Source: Mesorhizobium loti (GTDB lineage: Bacteria; Pseudomonadota; Alphaproteobacteria; Rhizobiales; Rhizobiaceae). Taken from it: a DNA stretch of 53,313 bases. The position numbers were made by a program, and so were the translations under genes. Shown in pieces: positions 33,065 to 41,883 of the stretch. Within the stretch, counting starts at the first letter, position 1, and every line of letters begins with the position of its first letter. The notes beneath the pieces were generated by a model. That model worked only from the letters and a program-made list of their open reading frames with translations. It was not told where the DNA came from and did not search any database. Location of the stretch: the NCBI RefSeq assembly GCF_001510895.1, contig NZ_LPWA01000124.1, positions 1 to 53,313 on the forward strand, given 5' to 3'.

Positions 33065-34786
33065 TCAGTCGTTGAAGTGCCGGCCTTCCTTGACCTCCGC
33101 GACAAGTCCGGCGCGAATGGCAAAGTCGCCGAAGCGTTCATCCGGCAGGCGCTCTTTCGCGAATTGCCCGATGACCTTGCCGAGCAAGTCCAGGATGGCG
33201 GCCTCGCCGACGTTCTCGAGAACCATCTTGTTCAGTCGCTGGCCGTGGAATCCGCCGCCGAGATAGAGGTTGTATTTGCCGGGTGCGCGGCCGGTGAGCG
33301 CGATCTCGCCGATATAGGGCCGCGCGCAGCCGTTCGGGCAGCCGGTCATGCGGATGGTGATTGGCTCATTCTCAAGATGATGCGTGGCCAGGATCTTCTC
33401 GATCTTGCCGACGAGATCGGGCAGGTAGCGCTCGCTTTCGGCCATGGCGAGGCCGCAGGTCGGCAACGCCACGCAAGCCATTGAATTCAGGCGCAGCCCG
33501 CTTCCCTGGTTGAGGCGGTCGAGCCCGAATTCCTTCATCACCCCCTCGATGTCCGGGCGTGCCTTGGGCGCGATATCGGCAATGATCAGGTTCTGGTTGG
33601 GCGTGACCCGGAACGTGCCCTTGTGGATGCGCGCGAGTGCGCGCAGACCGTCCATGACAGTGCCGATCACGCGACCGTTTTCGATGAACAGCGTGCAGTG
33701 CTCTTTCCCGTCCTCGCCGCGCGTCCACCCGATCGGATCACCGTTCGTGGTGAACTGATACGAGCGCGCGGGCGCCAGCGAAAAGCCCAGCCTTGCCTCG
33801 ATCTCCGCCTTGATCCAGTCGAGGCCCCTGTCGTCGATCGTATACTTGAACCGTGCGTGGCCGCGGTCGACCCGGTCGCCATAGTCCCGTTGCACCTGCA
33901 TGACCGCGTCGCAAACTCCCAGCACCTTGTCGGCCGCGACGAAGCCGATCACGTCGGCCAGCCTGGGGTAGGTTTTCGGCGCCTGGTCGGTGCGGCCCAT
34001 GCCGCCGCCAATGGCTACGTTAAAGCCTTCGAGCCTGCCTCTGGCGGCGATGGCGATGAAGCCCAGGTCCTGCGCGTAGACGTCAATGTCGTTGGACGGC
34101 GGAATGACGAAGCCGATCTTGAACTTCCGTGGCATGTAGGTCCGGCCGTATAGGGGCTCCTCCGGTCCGGAAGACTGGGTCTGCTCTTCACCGTACCAGA
34201 TCTCGCGGTAGGCCCCGGTCCTGGGGATGGCATGGTCGCTGGCTGCCTTGGCAAGCGCGTAGACCTCTGCATGCAGCTCCGAAAGCAGCGGATTGACCGA
34301 GCACATGACGCCGCGGGCGTCGTCGCCGCAGGCAGCCTTGGTGTCGAGCAGCACGTCGCGCAGGCCTTGGATCGTCGCGCGCAGATTCTGCTTACGGACA
34401 CGATGCAGCTGGAATGTCTGGCGCGTGGTCAAACGCAACGTGTTGCCTGCGAAGGCACGGCCCAGTTCGTCGAGCTTCAGCCATTGGCTCGGGGTGCAGA
34501 CGCCGCCCGGCAGCCGCACGCGCGCCATGAAGGTATAGGCCGGCTCGAGCTTTTGCCAGCGGCGCTCGTCGCGGATATCCCGATCGTCCTGCTGATAAAG
34601 GCCATGAAACTTCATCAGCTTGATGTCGTTGCCCGGCACGGCGGCGGTCAGCTCTTCGACAAGGCCGGCCGCTATGGTGCCGCGCAATTGGTCGCTGTTC
34701 GCCTTCATCGTCTCATCGAGGCCGAGCTTGTCCAGCGGTTGCGACACGTCGCGGCTACGGTCGATTTCCTCCAGGATGGACGTCAT
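33065..34786 (-). CDS. cysI: Assimilatory sulfite reductase hemoprotein (CysI)
   Basis: A 573-residue siroheme/4Fe-4S sulfite reductase beta subunit, which reduces sulfite to sulfide. Cluster ligands are seen in CVALPTCGLAMAE and TGCPNGCARPYIGE. Substrate-binding Arg segments appear in LRLTTRQTFQLH. The start is the ATG at 34786; the longer frame upstream is inside cysJ. Length matches the E. coli-type protein. cysJ ends 8 bases upstream. Confidence 0.94.
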   Translation of the reverse strand: MTSILEEIDRSRDVSQPLDKLGLDETMKANSDQLRGTIAAGLVEELTAAVPGNDIKLMKFHGLYQQDDRDIRDERRWQKLEPAYTFMARVRLPGGVCTPSQWLKLDELGRAFAGNTLRLTTRQTFQLHRVRKQNLRATIQGLRDVLLDTKAACGDDARGVMCSVNPLLSELHAEVYALAKAASDHAIPRTGAYREIWYGEEQTQSSGPEEPLYGRTYMPRKFKIGFVIPPSNDIDVYAQDLGFIAIAARGRLEGFNVAIGGGMGRTDQAPKTYPRLADVIGFVAADKVLGVCDAVMQVQRDYGDRVDRGHARFKYTIDDRGLDWIKAEIEARLGFSLAPARSYQFTTNGDPIGWTRGEDGKEHCTLFIENGRVIGTVMDGLRALARIHKGTFRVTPNQNLIIADIAPKARPDIEGVMKEFGLDRLNQGSGLRLNSMACVALPTCGLAMAESERYLPDLVGKIEKILATHHLENEPITIRMTGCPNGCARPYIGEIALTGRAPGKYNLYLGGGFHGQRLNKMVLENVGEAAILDLLGKVIGQFAKERLPDERFGDFAIRAGLVAEVKEGRHFND

Positions 34787-34793
34787 GTGACCC

Positions 34794-36641
34794 TCAGTAG
34801 ACATCGATTTGATAGCGACGGTCGCGCTGCAGTGCGCCGAGATAGTCGTCGGCGGCTGCTTTGCCGCGGCCGCCTTGCTGCTGAACGATGGTGCGAAGCG
34901 CCGCATGGACGTCGGGAGCGAGCTTGGCACCGTCGCCGCAAACGTAGACATGCGCGCCTTCCTCCAGCCAGGCGAACACGTCGCGCGCGTGCTCGATGAG
35001 CCGGTGCTGGACATAGGTCTTCGCCACGCCGTCGCGGGAAAAGGCGACATTCATGCGGCTGAGCACGCCGTCCTTCAGGAGGCCCTGCCATTCGGTCTGG
35101 TAGAGGAAGTCGCTATGGAAGTTACGCTCCCCGAAGACCAGCCAGGACTTACCCGTCGCGCCCCGCGCCTCGCGCTCCTGCAGGAAGGCGCGATAGGGCG
35201 CCACCCCGGTGCCGGCGCCGATCATCAGGATCGGCGCGTCATCGCCCGGCAGACGGAAATGACGGTTCTCCTGCACGTAAACGGACACCGTAGTATCGGG
35301 CTCCGCACGGCCCGCGAAATGGCCGGAGGCGACACCGGAGCGGGGTTCGCCGTGCAACTCGTAGCGGACCGTGCTCACCGTCAGATGCGCCTCGTCAGGC
35401 ATCGCTGCGAGGCTGGATGCGATCGAATAGAGGCGCGGCTGCAAGGGGCGCAGGCCGGCGACGAAGGTCTGCGGATCGATGCCCTGAACCGGGAAACGCC
35501 TGACGATGTCGATCACATGATGGCTTCTGAGAAAGGCGGCGCGTGCTTCGGCCTGCTCCTCGCCGCGCAACTCGTGGAGTTCCCGCGCGCCGCTCGCTTC
35601 TGCCCAATGCTCGATGAGGCGCGGTGTCGCCGCGGTGATCTCCAGCGCTTGGCCAAGCGCCTCGCCGAACGTCGTTTTGCGCTCCTTGAGCGAGAGGGGG
35701 GTGTCGGCCGAGAGCAGCAGCGTGTCGAGCAAGGACTCGACGAGGCGCGGATCGTTGCGCGGCACGACGCCGAGCGCATCGCCGGGTTCGAATGCCAGAC
35801 CGGAGCCCGCAAGCGACAATTCAATGTGCCGGGTTTCCTTGCTTGACCCGCGCCCCGTCAGCACGAGATTGTCGATGACCGTGGCGGGAAATGGCGCCCG
35901 CTTGTCGAAGGCGGGCGCTGGCGCCGCCGAAGCGGATCGCATGTCAACGGTTCTGGTGCTCGCTCCGCCATTTGCCGCTTGCGCGGGCGGCGCGAGCTTG
36001 GCCACCACCGCCTTGATCCAGCCCGAGGCATCCTCATCGTAGTCGACGTCGCAATCGACGCGTGCTTCGAGGCGCGTCGCGCCAAGTTCCTCCAGGCGCC
36101 GGTCGAGGCGTTTTCCCGCTCCGCAATAATGCTCATAGGTGGAATCGCCGAGCGCCAGAACCGCGTACCGCAGATCCGGCAGGCGCGGCGCCTTGCGGCT
36201 TTCGACGAACTCGAAGAAACCCTTGCCGGAAAGCGGCGGATCGCCCTCGCCATGCGTGCTGGTGACGATCAGCAAGTCCTGCTCGTCCTTGAGGCGGCGC
36301 AACTTGTAATCCGCCATGTCGACGACCGTCGGCTCGACGCCCAGCCTGCCAGCGGCCTCGCCAAGCGCCTTCGCCAGGCCGGCGCCATTGCCGGTCTCGC
36401 TGCCGAACAGGACCGTCAGGGAGCGCGTCGATGGCGCGGCAGCCGGCAAGGGCGCCAATGGATCGAGCGTCGCAAGCGGCAGGCTGGCGCCGGTGTGCAG
36501 CGCCCGCGCGTTGTGATCCAGGCCGGCGAAATAGCCGCTCAGCCACAGCCCCTGCCCAGGCCTCAGGGAGGTGGCGAGCGCATTGATCTGATTCCACTGT
36601 TCCGCCGTGAAACCTGGTCCTGGAAACTCGAACGCCGTCAT
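34794..36641 (-). CDS. cysJ: Sulfite reductase NADPH flavoprotein (CysJ)
   Basis: A 615-residue diflavin reductase. An N-terminal flavodoxin domain (about residues 70-220; VLFGSETGNGAGLAKALG, STHGEGDPP) is followed by the FAD domain with RLYSIASS and the NADPH domain with GAGTGVAPYRAFLQERE, ending in the family-typical YQIDVY. It transfers NADPH electrons to CysI. First gene of the operon. Motif Z1 lies 141 bases upstream. Confidence 0.94.
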   Translation of the reverse strand: MTAFEFPGPGFTAEQWNQINALATSLRPGQGLWLSGYFAGLDHNARALHTGASLPLATLDPLAPLPAAAPSTRSLTVLFGSETGNGAGLAKALGEAAGRLGVEPTVVDMADYKLRRLKDEQDLLIVTSTHGEGDPPLSGKGFFEFVESRKAPRLPDLRYAVLALGDSTYEHYCGAGKRLDRRLEELGATRLEARVDCDVDYDEDASGWIKAVVAKLAPPAQAANGGASTRTVDMRSASAAPAPAFDKRAPFPATVIDNLVLTGRGSSKETRHIELSLAGSGLAFEPGDALGVVPRNDPRLVESLLDTLLLSADTPLSLKERKTTFGEALGQALEITAATPRLIEHWAEASGARELHELRGEEQAEARAAFLRSHHVIDIVRRFPVQGIDPQTFVAGLRPLQPRLYSIASSLAAMPDEAHLTVSTVRYELHGEPRSGVASGHFAGRAEPDTTVSVYVQENRHFRLPGDDAPILMIGAGTGVAPYRAFLQEREARGATGKSWLVFGERNFHSDFLYQTEWQGLLKDGVLSRMNVAFSRDGVAKTYVQHRLIEHARDVFAWLEEGAHVYVCGDGAKLAPDVHAALRTIVQQQGGRGKAAADDYLGALQRDRRYQIDVY

Positions 36642-37012
36642 CTGGTCGCTTCCTTCAGCATGGTCTCGCCGCCGTTGGCTTGGCCGTGCGAAGGCTCATT
36701 CACGACCGAGGTTCCGGCGACGGGCGCGACCTTTGCATCGCGTTTTCGACCCAGACAAACGAATGATATTGCTGGCTGGCTGCAAGAATTTTGCACTAAA
36801 CGGCGATTTAAACTGCTGTTCTAACATTCGTCCGCAGGGCACATCTTTCTTTCCAAGAATAAGATGTTCCATGGTCAAAAAGCCTGATCGGCCGGCTTCG
36901 ATTTTTTGGCGTTTGGATAGGAGAAGCCTCAGCGGAACCAGGATTTTGCGAAGCTGGTCCCGATGCATGGGCCGGCCGGCGGCTCGGCAAGCTGGGATCC
37001 GCCCTGATCGCC
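36642..37012. promoter_or_regulatory. cysJ upstream region
   Basis: A 370-base gap with no supported ORF. It contains motif Z1 at 36782-36797 inside an AT-richer stretch (36760-36870) that probably includes the cysJ promoter. Confidence 0.5.
36782..36797. promoter_or_regulatory. Motif Z1 (GCAAGAATTTTGCACT)
   Basis: One of three near-identical 16-base motifs in the window, with GCAA..TTTTGC dyad symmetry followed by ACT. It is upstream of cysJ. Likely a LysR-type operator. Confidence 0.6.
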
Positions 37013-39030
37013 TCAGGAAGCGATGCGTGGCCGACCTGTGGCGGTCGCCACGACAATGGCTTCGACGAAACTGCGCTCGCCCTCGATCGTCGCCACCTTG
37101 ACCTGCCGCACGGTCTCGATCCGGGCCTGATCGGTCCCAGCACGCTCGGCAAGACTTGCCGCCAGGATGCGAACATGGGCCTCGGCGGCGGCCATCGCTT
37201 CGTCCTCGGTATCGAAGTCGTCCAGCCTCTCGCCGGAATTCAGACGGAAAAGCCCGATCTCCGGCTGGCTGACGCGTGCTTCCGCCGACATGCGCACTTG
37301 CCCGACGACAGCACCCAGCGCATTTGCCACGTCGGCGTGTTCGGCGATATGGCAGTCATTGCCGATCAGGGGTGGCAGGCCGGCATAGTGGAGCGATGCG
37401 GAGGCCCCTAGGCCGATCACCGGCCGGTCAAGCACGATCGACAGCCGTGCCATTCCGCGTCGCTGGCGAACCGCCCTCTGGACAAGCGGATTGGCAACGG
37501 AAACGCCGCCATCCAGCCCATCCTCGGCAAAGACCGTTTCCAGAACGGCTTCGGCCGAACGCCGGGTGACGCAGGCCAGAACCATCTCGGAAAATGTGTC
37601 CGCGTCTTTCGCGACATGATGCCCCTGGCCGTCGCGCCTGCGCGCAAACAACTCGGCGCCCAATCGGGCAGCGACAGGATCCCAGTTGGCCTGCCGGCCG
37701 AGCACGTGAGCGGCGTCCGACGGTGTAAAGCCTGCGATGTGCACAAGACCGCGCGCGACCAGGCGATTGAGCGTCGCTACCTGTGAGGTCGACATGAGCA
37801 GTTCATCGAGCGCTGCGGGTATAGCGGAGATACTGGCATAGAGCCGCGCCTCGGTAATCGTCAGGCCTGCCGCGAGGCGGTCTGGAACCCCCGTGCGCAA
37901 GGCAAAGCGACCATCCAGCCGGCCGGTGATGGGCTTGAGCAATTGGCGCTGCAGATCCTTGGCGACTGCATCGTCATGTTCCACGGCGGCCAGCGCCAGC
38001 GGCACGAGCCGGCGCGGCCCGAGCACGATCGCGGAAGTCAGCGACCGCTCCTGAAGCGAAACTTCCGAGTCTCCCCCGAGGCCGAAGGTGCGCATGGCGA
38101 CAGCCTCGACCATTGTGCGCTGTCCGCCAACCGTGGCGCCTTCGGGATCGAGCCGCAGGCGGCCACCTTCCAGCACGGCGATATCCGTGGTCGTGCCGCC
38201 GATGTCGGAAATCACCGCATCGTCGAGGTCCGTCAGGTACCGGGCTCCGACCAGGCTGGCCGCCGGGCCCGAAAGAATGGTCTCGATCGGCCGGGCCCGG
38301 GCAAATCTTGCGGTTACCAAAGTGCCGTCGCCGCGCACCATCATCAGCGGCGCCGCGATGCCGCGCCTTTCGAGGAAGCCTTCGGTGGCATCGACGAGGC
38401 GGGCGATCATGGAGATGAGGCGCGCATTGAGAAGCGTCGTCAGCGCGCGTCGCGGCCCGCCGAGCTTGGACGACAGTTCATGCGAACAAGTTACCGGAAG
38501 TCGGCTACGCTCCTGGATGAGTTCGCGGGCCGCGATCTCGTGTTCGGGATTGCGAACCGCGAAATAGGACGCCACAGCGACGCCTGAAACGGTATCGGCA
38601 AGTACGGGCAGTTCCTGCGCCAAGCGCCCAGCGCGAGAGGGCGCGGATCGCCGTGGACGTCATGCCCGCCTGGGCAAAAGAGAACGGGATCGGGGCCTAA
38701 CGCCCTCGCCAATCCGCTCCGCGCAAGATCGTCTTCGGCGAAGCCGATCATCACCAGCGCGACCCGACCGCCCTGCCCTTCGATCAGTGCGTTGGTGGCA
38801 AGCGTCGTCGACATCGACACCAGCTTGATCGCGGCGGGAGAAATGGCCGCTTCGCCGAGGACCGCATCGACGGCGCCGGCGATACCTTCGGCGAGGTCGT
38901 GCCGGGTCGTCAGCGACTTGGCCTTGGCGACGATGCCCGCGGCTTCGGACCAAAGCACGGCATCGGTGTAGGTGCCGCCCGTATCGATGCCGAGATATAG
39001 AGGGAAGGCCTGTCCGATGGCTGCGTTCAT
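37013..39030 (-). pseudogene. HyuA-type hydantoinase/oxoprolinase, single frameshift
   Basis: An ATP-dependent hydantoinase/oxoprolinase family protein in two frames. The N-terminal part starts at the ATG at 39030 (LYLGIDTGGTYTDAVL, MSTTLATNALIEGQGG) and runs to about 38640. The rest continues in another frame (LPVLADTVSGVAVASYFAVR, VISDIGGTTTDIAVL) to 37013. The span is 2018 bases, so one added base gives a clean 672-residue protein. The lesion lies in a GC-rich repeat-like stretch near 38625, where sequencing error is possible. The ATG overlaps the stop of the miniprotein gene, with AGGGGG upstream. No HyuB partner is present. Confidence 0.8.
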
Positions 39031-39137
39031 CCGTCCCCCTTGACCGGATTGGGAGAGAAGCACCGGGCGAACCTGTCCGTTTCGCCGCAGTCCATGTATT
39101 TGCATTTGATGCAGTTGCCGGTGACCAGGAACGTCAT
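39027..39137 (-). CDS. 36-residue ferredoxin-like cysteine-rich miniprotein
   Basis: A small gene whose product begins MTFLVTGNCIKCKYMDC, nearly the same as the start of FdxA-type ferredoxins, but diverges after the third Cys and ends after 36 residues. Cys lie at 9, 12, 17 and 26. The normal CPVDC part and second cluster are absent in all frames. Its ATG overlaps the stop of the truncated hemoglobin gene and its TGA overlaps the ATG of hyuA, so translation is coupled on both sides. It may bind a metal or iron-sulfur cluster, or be a decayed ferredoxin kept for coupling. Confidence 0.6.
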   Translation of the reverse strand: MTFLVTGNCIKCKYMDCGETDRFARCFSPNPVKGDG

Positions 39138-39544
39138 GCAACGCCCATCGGCCATGGTGAGTCCGGACGGTGGAACAAAGCAAGCTTGAGGCTTTCGGCG
39201 ATGCGAACGGCCTTGCGCCAGAACAGGCCCGCTGTCTCGGCGTCCAGCAATTCGGCGCAACTTTCGCCGAACAAAGCGAGCCAGCGATCGAAAAGCTCGA
39301 TCTCCAACCCTTCGATGCGTTTGTGGATCACGACAGGTTGGCCCTTGTAGCGCCCCGTGGTCAGCATCACCGAAGACCAGAAGTCGTACATCTTCTGCAA
39401 ATGCGGCCCCCATTCGTCCCGGATAACGCGCTCGAAAATCGGGGCGAGATCGGGATCGGCGCGAACCTTGTCGTAGAACAGATCCACGAGCTGGCGGATC
39501 TGCTGCTCGGAAACCGGGGTGATGTCCTTGACATCGATGCTCAC
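39134..39544 (-). CDS. Group III truncated hemoglobin
   Basis: A 136-residue 2-on-2 globin of group III. LVDLFYDKVRADPDLAPIFERV is typical for the B-C-E region, YDFWSSVMLTTGRYKGQPV for the next helices, and a His in the H-x-x-I context (VIHKRIEGL) is a likely proximal-region residue. The start is GTG at 39544 with GGAG upstream. It follows the CBS-BON gene by 21 bases. Proteins of this group are linked to oxygen or nitric oxide chemistry at low oxygen; the exact role is open. Confidence 0.9.
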   Translation of the reverse strand: MSIDVKDITPVSEQQIRQLVDLFYDKVRADPDLAPIFERVIRDEWGPHLQKMYDFWSSVMLTTGRYKGQPVVIHKRIEGLEIELFDRWLALFGESCAELLDAETAGLFWRKAVRIAESLKLALFHRPDSPWPMGVA

Positions 39545-39565
39545 CGGTTCGGTCTCCGCCCTGCC

Positions 39566-40261
39566 TCAAACCAGCGCGTAAGCAATGTCGAAGGGAACGC
39601 GGTGATCATCCACCGCCCGAACACCAGCAGTGTTCTCGGCCAGAACCAGCGATGCCTTCCGTTCCTGTTCCGACAGATAACCGCCCCACAAGGCGACCAC
39701 CCCATTGGTCACTATCACGTCGGCTTCTCCTATCGACGGCCATGCTTCGGATCGCAGGGCAGCAATGATTTCCCGCCTGATACTGGCATCGTCATGGAAT
39801 GAGATCTTGCTAGGCAGGCTCTTCCTGGCGGAAACCAGCGTGCGCACCAGGTCCGCTCGGGCGATGATCCCCACGACGCGTTCGCTATTGACGACGAGGA
39901 GACGCCGGGCGCGATTGACTTCAAGCAGTGCCGCGATTTCCTCGATCGGTGTGCTCAACGAAACAGTGATCACCTGCCTGGTCATCACGTCGGTCACGTG
40001 GACGGAGTGCGACTTCAAATAGTTGGCCGCGAGCGCCGTGTTGTTGCCGAAGAGCCGAAACCACCAGGAACGCCGCGGTGCGGCTGTCCCGATTTCCGCC
40101 CTGTGGATCAGGTCTTCCTCGCTTACGATCCCGAGTAGCGCACCATGGTCGATCACCGCAATCGCGCTCAAACCGCGCGTGACAAGGAGGTCGCACACTT
40201 CGTCCAATATGCTGTCGGGCCCCACCGCGACGACCGGCGAGGTCATGATATCCATTGCCAT
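39566..40261 (-). CDS. CBS-pair and BON domain protein
   Basis: A 231-residue cytoplasmic or membrane-associated regulator. Two CBS domains (about residues 5-65, IMTSPVVAVGPDSILDEVCD; and 90-145, VMTRQVITVSLSTPIEEIAA) are followed by a BON domain (about 165-230, IRREIIAALRSEAWPSIGEA, GVVALWGGYLSEQERKAS). CBS pairs bind adenosyl nucleotides and BON domains bind membranes or partners. I start it at the ATG at 40261; 40339 would add an unrelated N terminus. First gene of the operon leading to the hemoglobin, miniprotein and hyuA. Confidence 0.85.
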   Translation of the reverse strand: MAMDIMTSPVVAVGPDSILDEVCDLLVTRGLSAIAVIDHGALLGIVSEEDLIHRAEIGTAAPRRSWWFRLFGNNTALAANYLKSHSVHVTDVMTRQVITVSLSTPIEEIAALLEVNRARRLLVVNSERVVGIIARADLVRTLVSARKSLPSKISFHDDASIRREIIAALRSEAWPSIGEADVIVTNGVVALWGGYLSEQERKASLVLAENTAGVRAVDDHRVPFDIAYALV

Positions 40262-40475
40262 CAGCGCCCGCGCTCGGTCACGAGGCCGAGCGCCTGGCCA
40301 CGAAAGTGCCTGGTAGCCATCGCGTTTGGAACAATCCATCGTCTGCGCGCCTCGCCGCGCTGTTCCCAGGTCGACATCCCGATCCTGAGCCGGGCGACGG
40401 CACCTGCCGTCAGTTCATGCTGGAGGATCAACTCTCTTTGCATGCAGGGCAAACGAAATTTATTGTCGCTTTAGC

Positions 40476-40491
40476 GCAAATAATTTGCACT
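40476..40491. promoter_or_regulatory. Motif Z2 (GCAAATAATTTGCACT)
   Basis: Perfect GCAAAT-A-ATTTGC palindrome followed by ACT, between the CBS-BON operon and the small gene at 40609. It is the best dyad of the three Z motifs. Confidence 0.62.
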
Positions 40492-40608
40492 AAGTGGCTC
40501 TTTTCTTTTGAGAACCCGCGTGCGTTTCTAAGCGAAAGCCGCCTTTGCAGGAGCTTTCCGAGGCATTTTGAAACCCCTCCGGATCAGACGAGGAAGGGAG
40601 ACGGCGCC

Positions 40609-40821
40609 ATGACAATCGATTGGAATGATCTCAGCGCCCAGGAGCAAACGGCTCTGAAGCGTATGAACCGTGGACGATACCCCGATCTGGACGAGACCTT
40701 GGCCAAACGCCTCATCGTCCTCGGACTGGCGCAGGAGAGGGCAAGCGGGATCGGCATAAGCAGGGCGGGACGGGAATTGGTGATAGACGTTCTGCTTCGC
40801 GCTCGACCCGACCGGCCCTGA
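40609..40821 (+). CDS. Small winged-helix-like hypothetical protein
   Basis: A 70-residue protein with a good ribosome site (AGGAAGGGA) before its ATG. The pattern LSAQEQTALKRMNRGRYPDL, KRLIVLGLAQE, ISRAGRELV resembles a compact MarR-like winged helix. It is divergent from the CBS-BON operon, sharing the region with motif Z2. I do not recognise a named family; it may be an accessory DNA-binding protein. Confidence 0.6.
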   Translation: MTIDWNDLSAQEQTALKRMNRGRYPDLDETLAKRLIVLGLAQERASGIGISRAGRELVIDVLLRARPDRP

Positions 40822-40923
40822 TCCGGCCAAGGCACCGACATGGCCATCTCGGTGGGCGGCGCAAGGCGATGGCGGGAGCCAGCGCGTATCAATCCCAACG
40901 GTTAAATGCCGCTGTCGCGGCAA

Positions 40924-41775
40924 TCATTTGACGACCTCCTTCAGGCCTCGAAGCGCCTCCTGAATATCGGCCCTCGCCTCACCCGCCTCGGGATAGACCG
41001 CATAGGCCGGATAGGTGAATTCCGGCGCGCCCTCCACGACCTCCAGCTGTCCCGCCTCGATATGGGGAGCCGCGGCGCCCCTGCGGAAATAGCCCATTCC
41101 CCCGGCGCGCAGGATATAGCTCAAGCCGAGCGGCCCGAGCCCGACCAGCACTCCCGGCTCACCGAAGGTCGTGGAGCTGGCACCGTGCAAGGCCGCGAAC
41201 AGCGGCCCCCAGTCGACATAGACATAGTCGTTGGCCCGGCCTTCATCCTCGTCTACGGTTTTGACCAGGACGAGCTGCTCCTCGACAAGCAACTCCACCC
41301 GAAAGCCAGGCAGCATCTTGGGCGCGTAAAGCACCGCGATATCGAGAACCCCGGTCCTGAGCTGTTCGATGAGTTGGTCCGGCACACCAACCTGCGCGTG
41401 GATGGCGATTTCCGGACTCATCTTCCGCATCCAGACCAGCCAGTCCAGCAGGAGCGGATTCCAGAGGCTCAGCTCGCCGCCCAATGCCACGACGCTCGTC
41501 CGTCCCGAGGGGATTGCGAGTTGGTGGCGAGCCCGTTCCCAGATCTGCACGAACGACTGTGCGAACCTCTCGAACTCGCGCCCAGCCGGTGTCAATTGCG
41601 CGCCGTTGCGGTTACGAATGAAGAGCTGACGCCCGAGCTCTTCCTCCAGCGTGCGAATGCGCGCACTCACCGTGGTCTGGGTAACGTGAAGGCGATCCGC
41701 AGCCTTCAGAAAGCTGCCCGAATGGACGATCTCAAGGAACGTTCGAGCGCGATCGATGTCCACCGACCTCTCCAT
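40924..41775 (-). CDS. LysR-type transcriptional regulator of the island
   Basis: A 283-residue LysR regulator: helix-turn-helix at residues 8-62 (FLEIVHSGSFLKAADRLHVT, VSARIRTLEEELG) and an effector domain. The usual LysR start is at or just after the ATG at 41775; the longer frame to 41805 would put motif Z3 inside the coding region. A GTG a few codons on, with GGAGAGG before it, is another candidate start. It is divergent from the 5-formyl-THF cyclo-ligase gene. Its location between the two sets of Z motifs makes it the natural candidate for their binding protein, including self-regulation. Confidence 0.87.
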   Translation of the reverse strand: MERSVDIDRARTFLEIVHSGSFLKAADRLHVTQTTVSARIRTLEEELGRQLFIRNRNGAQLTPAGREFERFAQSFVQIWERARHQLAIPSGRTSVVALGGELSLWNPLLLDWLVWMRKMSPEIAIHAQVGVPDQLIEQLRTGVLDIAVLYAPKMLPGFRVELLVEEQLVLVKTVDEDEGRANDYVYVDWGPLFAALHGASSTTFGEPGVLVGLGPLGLSYILRAGGMGYFRRGAAAPHIEAGQLEVVEGAPEFTYPAYAVYPEAGEARADIQEALRGLKEVVK

Positions 41776-41779
41776 GAAT

Positions 41780-41795
41780 GCAATAATTTTGCACT
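41780..41795. promoter_or_regulatory. Motif Z3 (GCAATAATTTTGCACT)
   Basis: Third copy of the Z motif, overlapping the likely start region of the LysR gene and 88 bases upstream of the cyclo-ligase gene. The position fits autorepression. Confidence 0.6.
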
Positions 41796-41883
41796 CATAC
41801 AGCATTTAATTCCGTTTGCCTTCCTGTTTTCCGCGGAGCACGTTTTCGACAAACCTGTGGGGCGCACGGATACGGAGCTGGCC

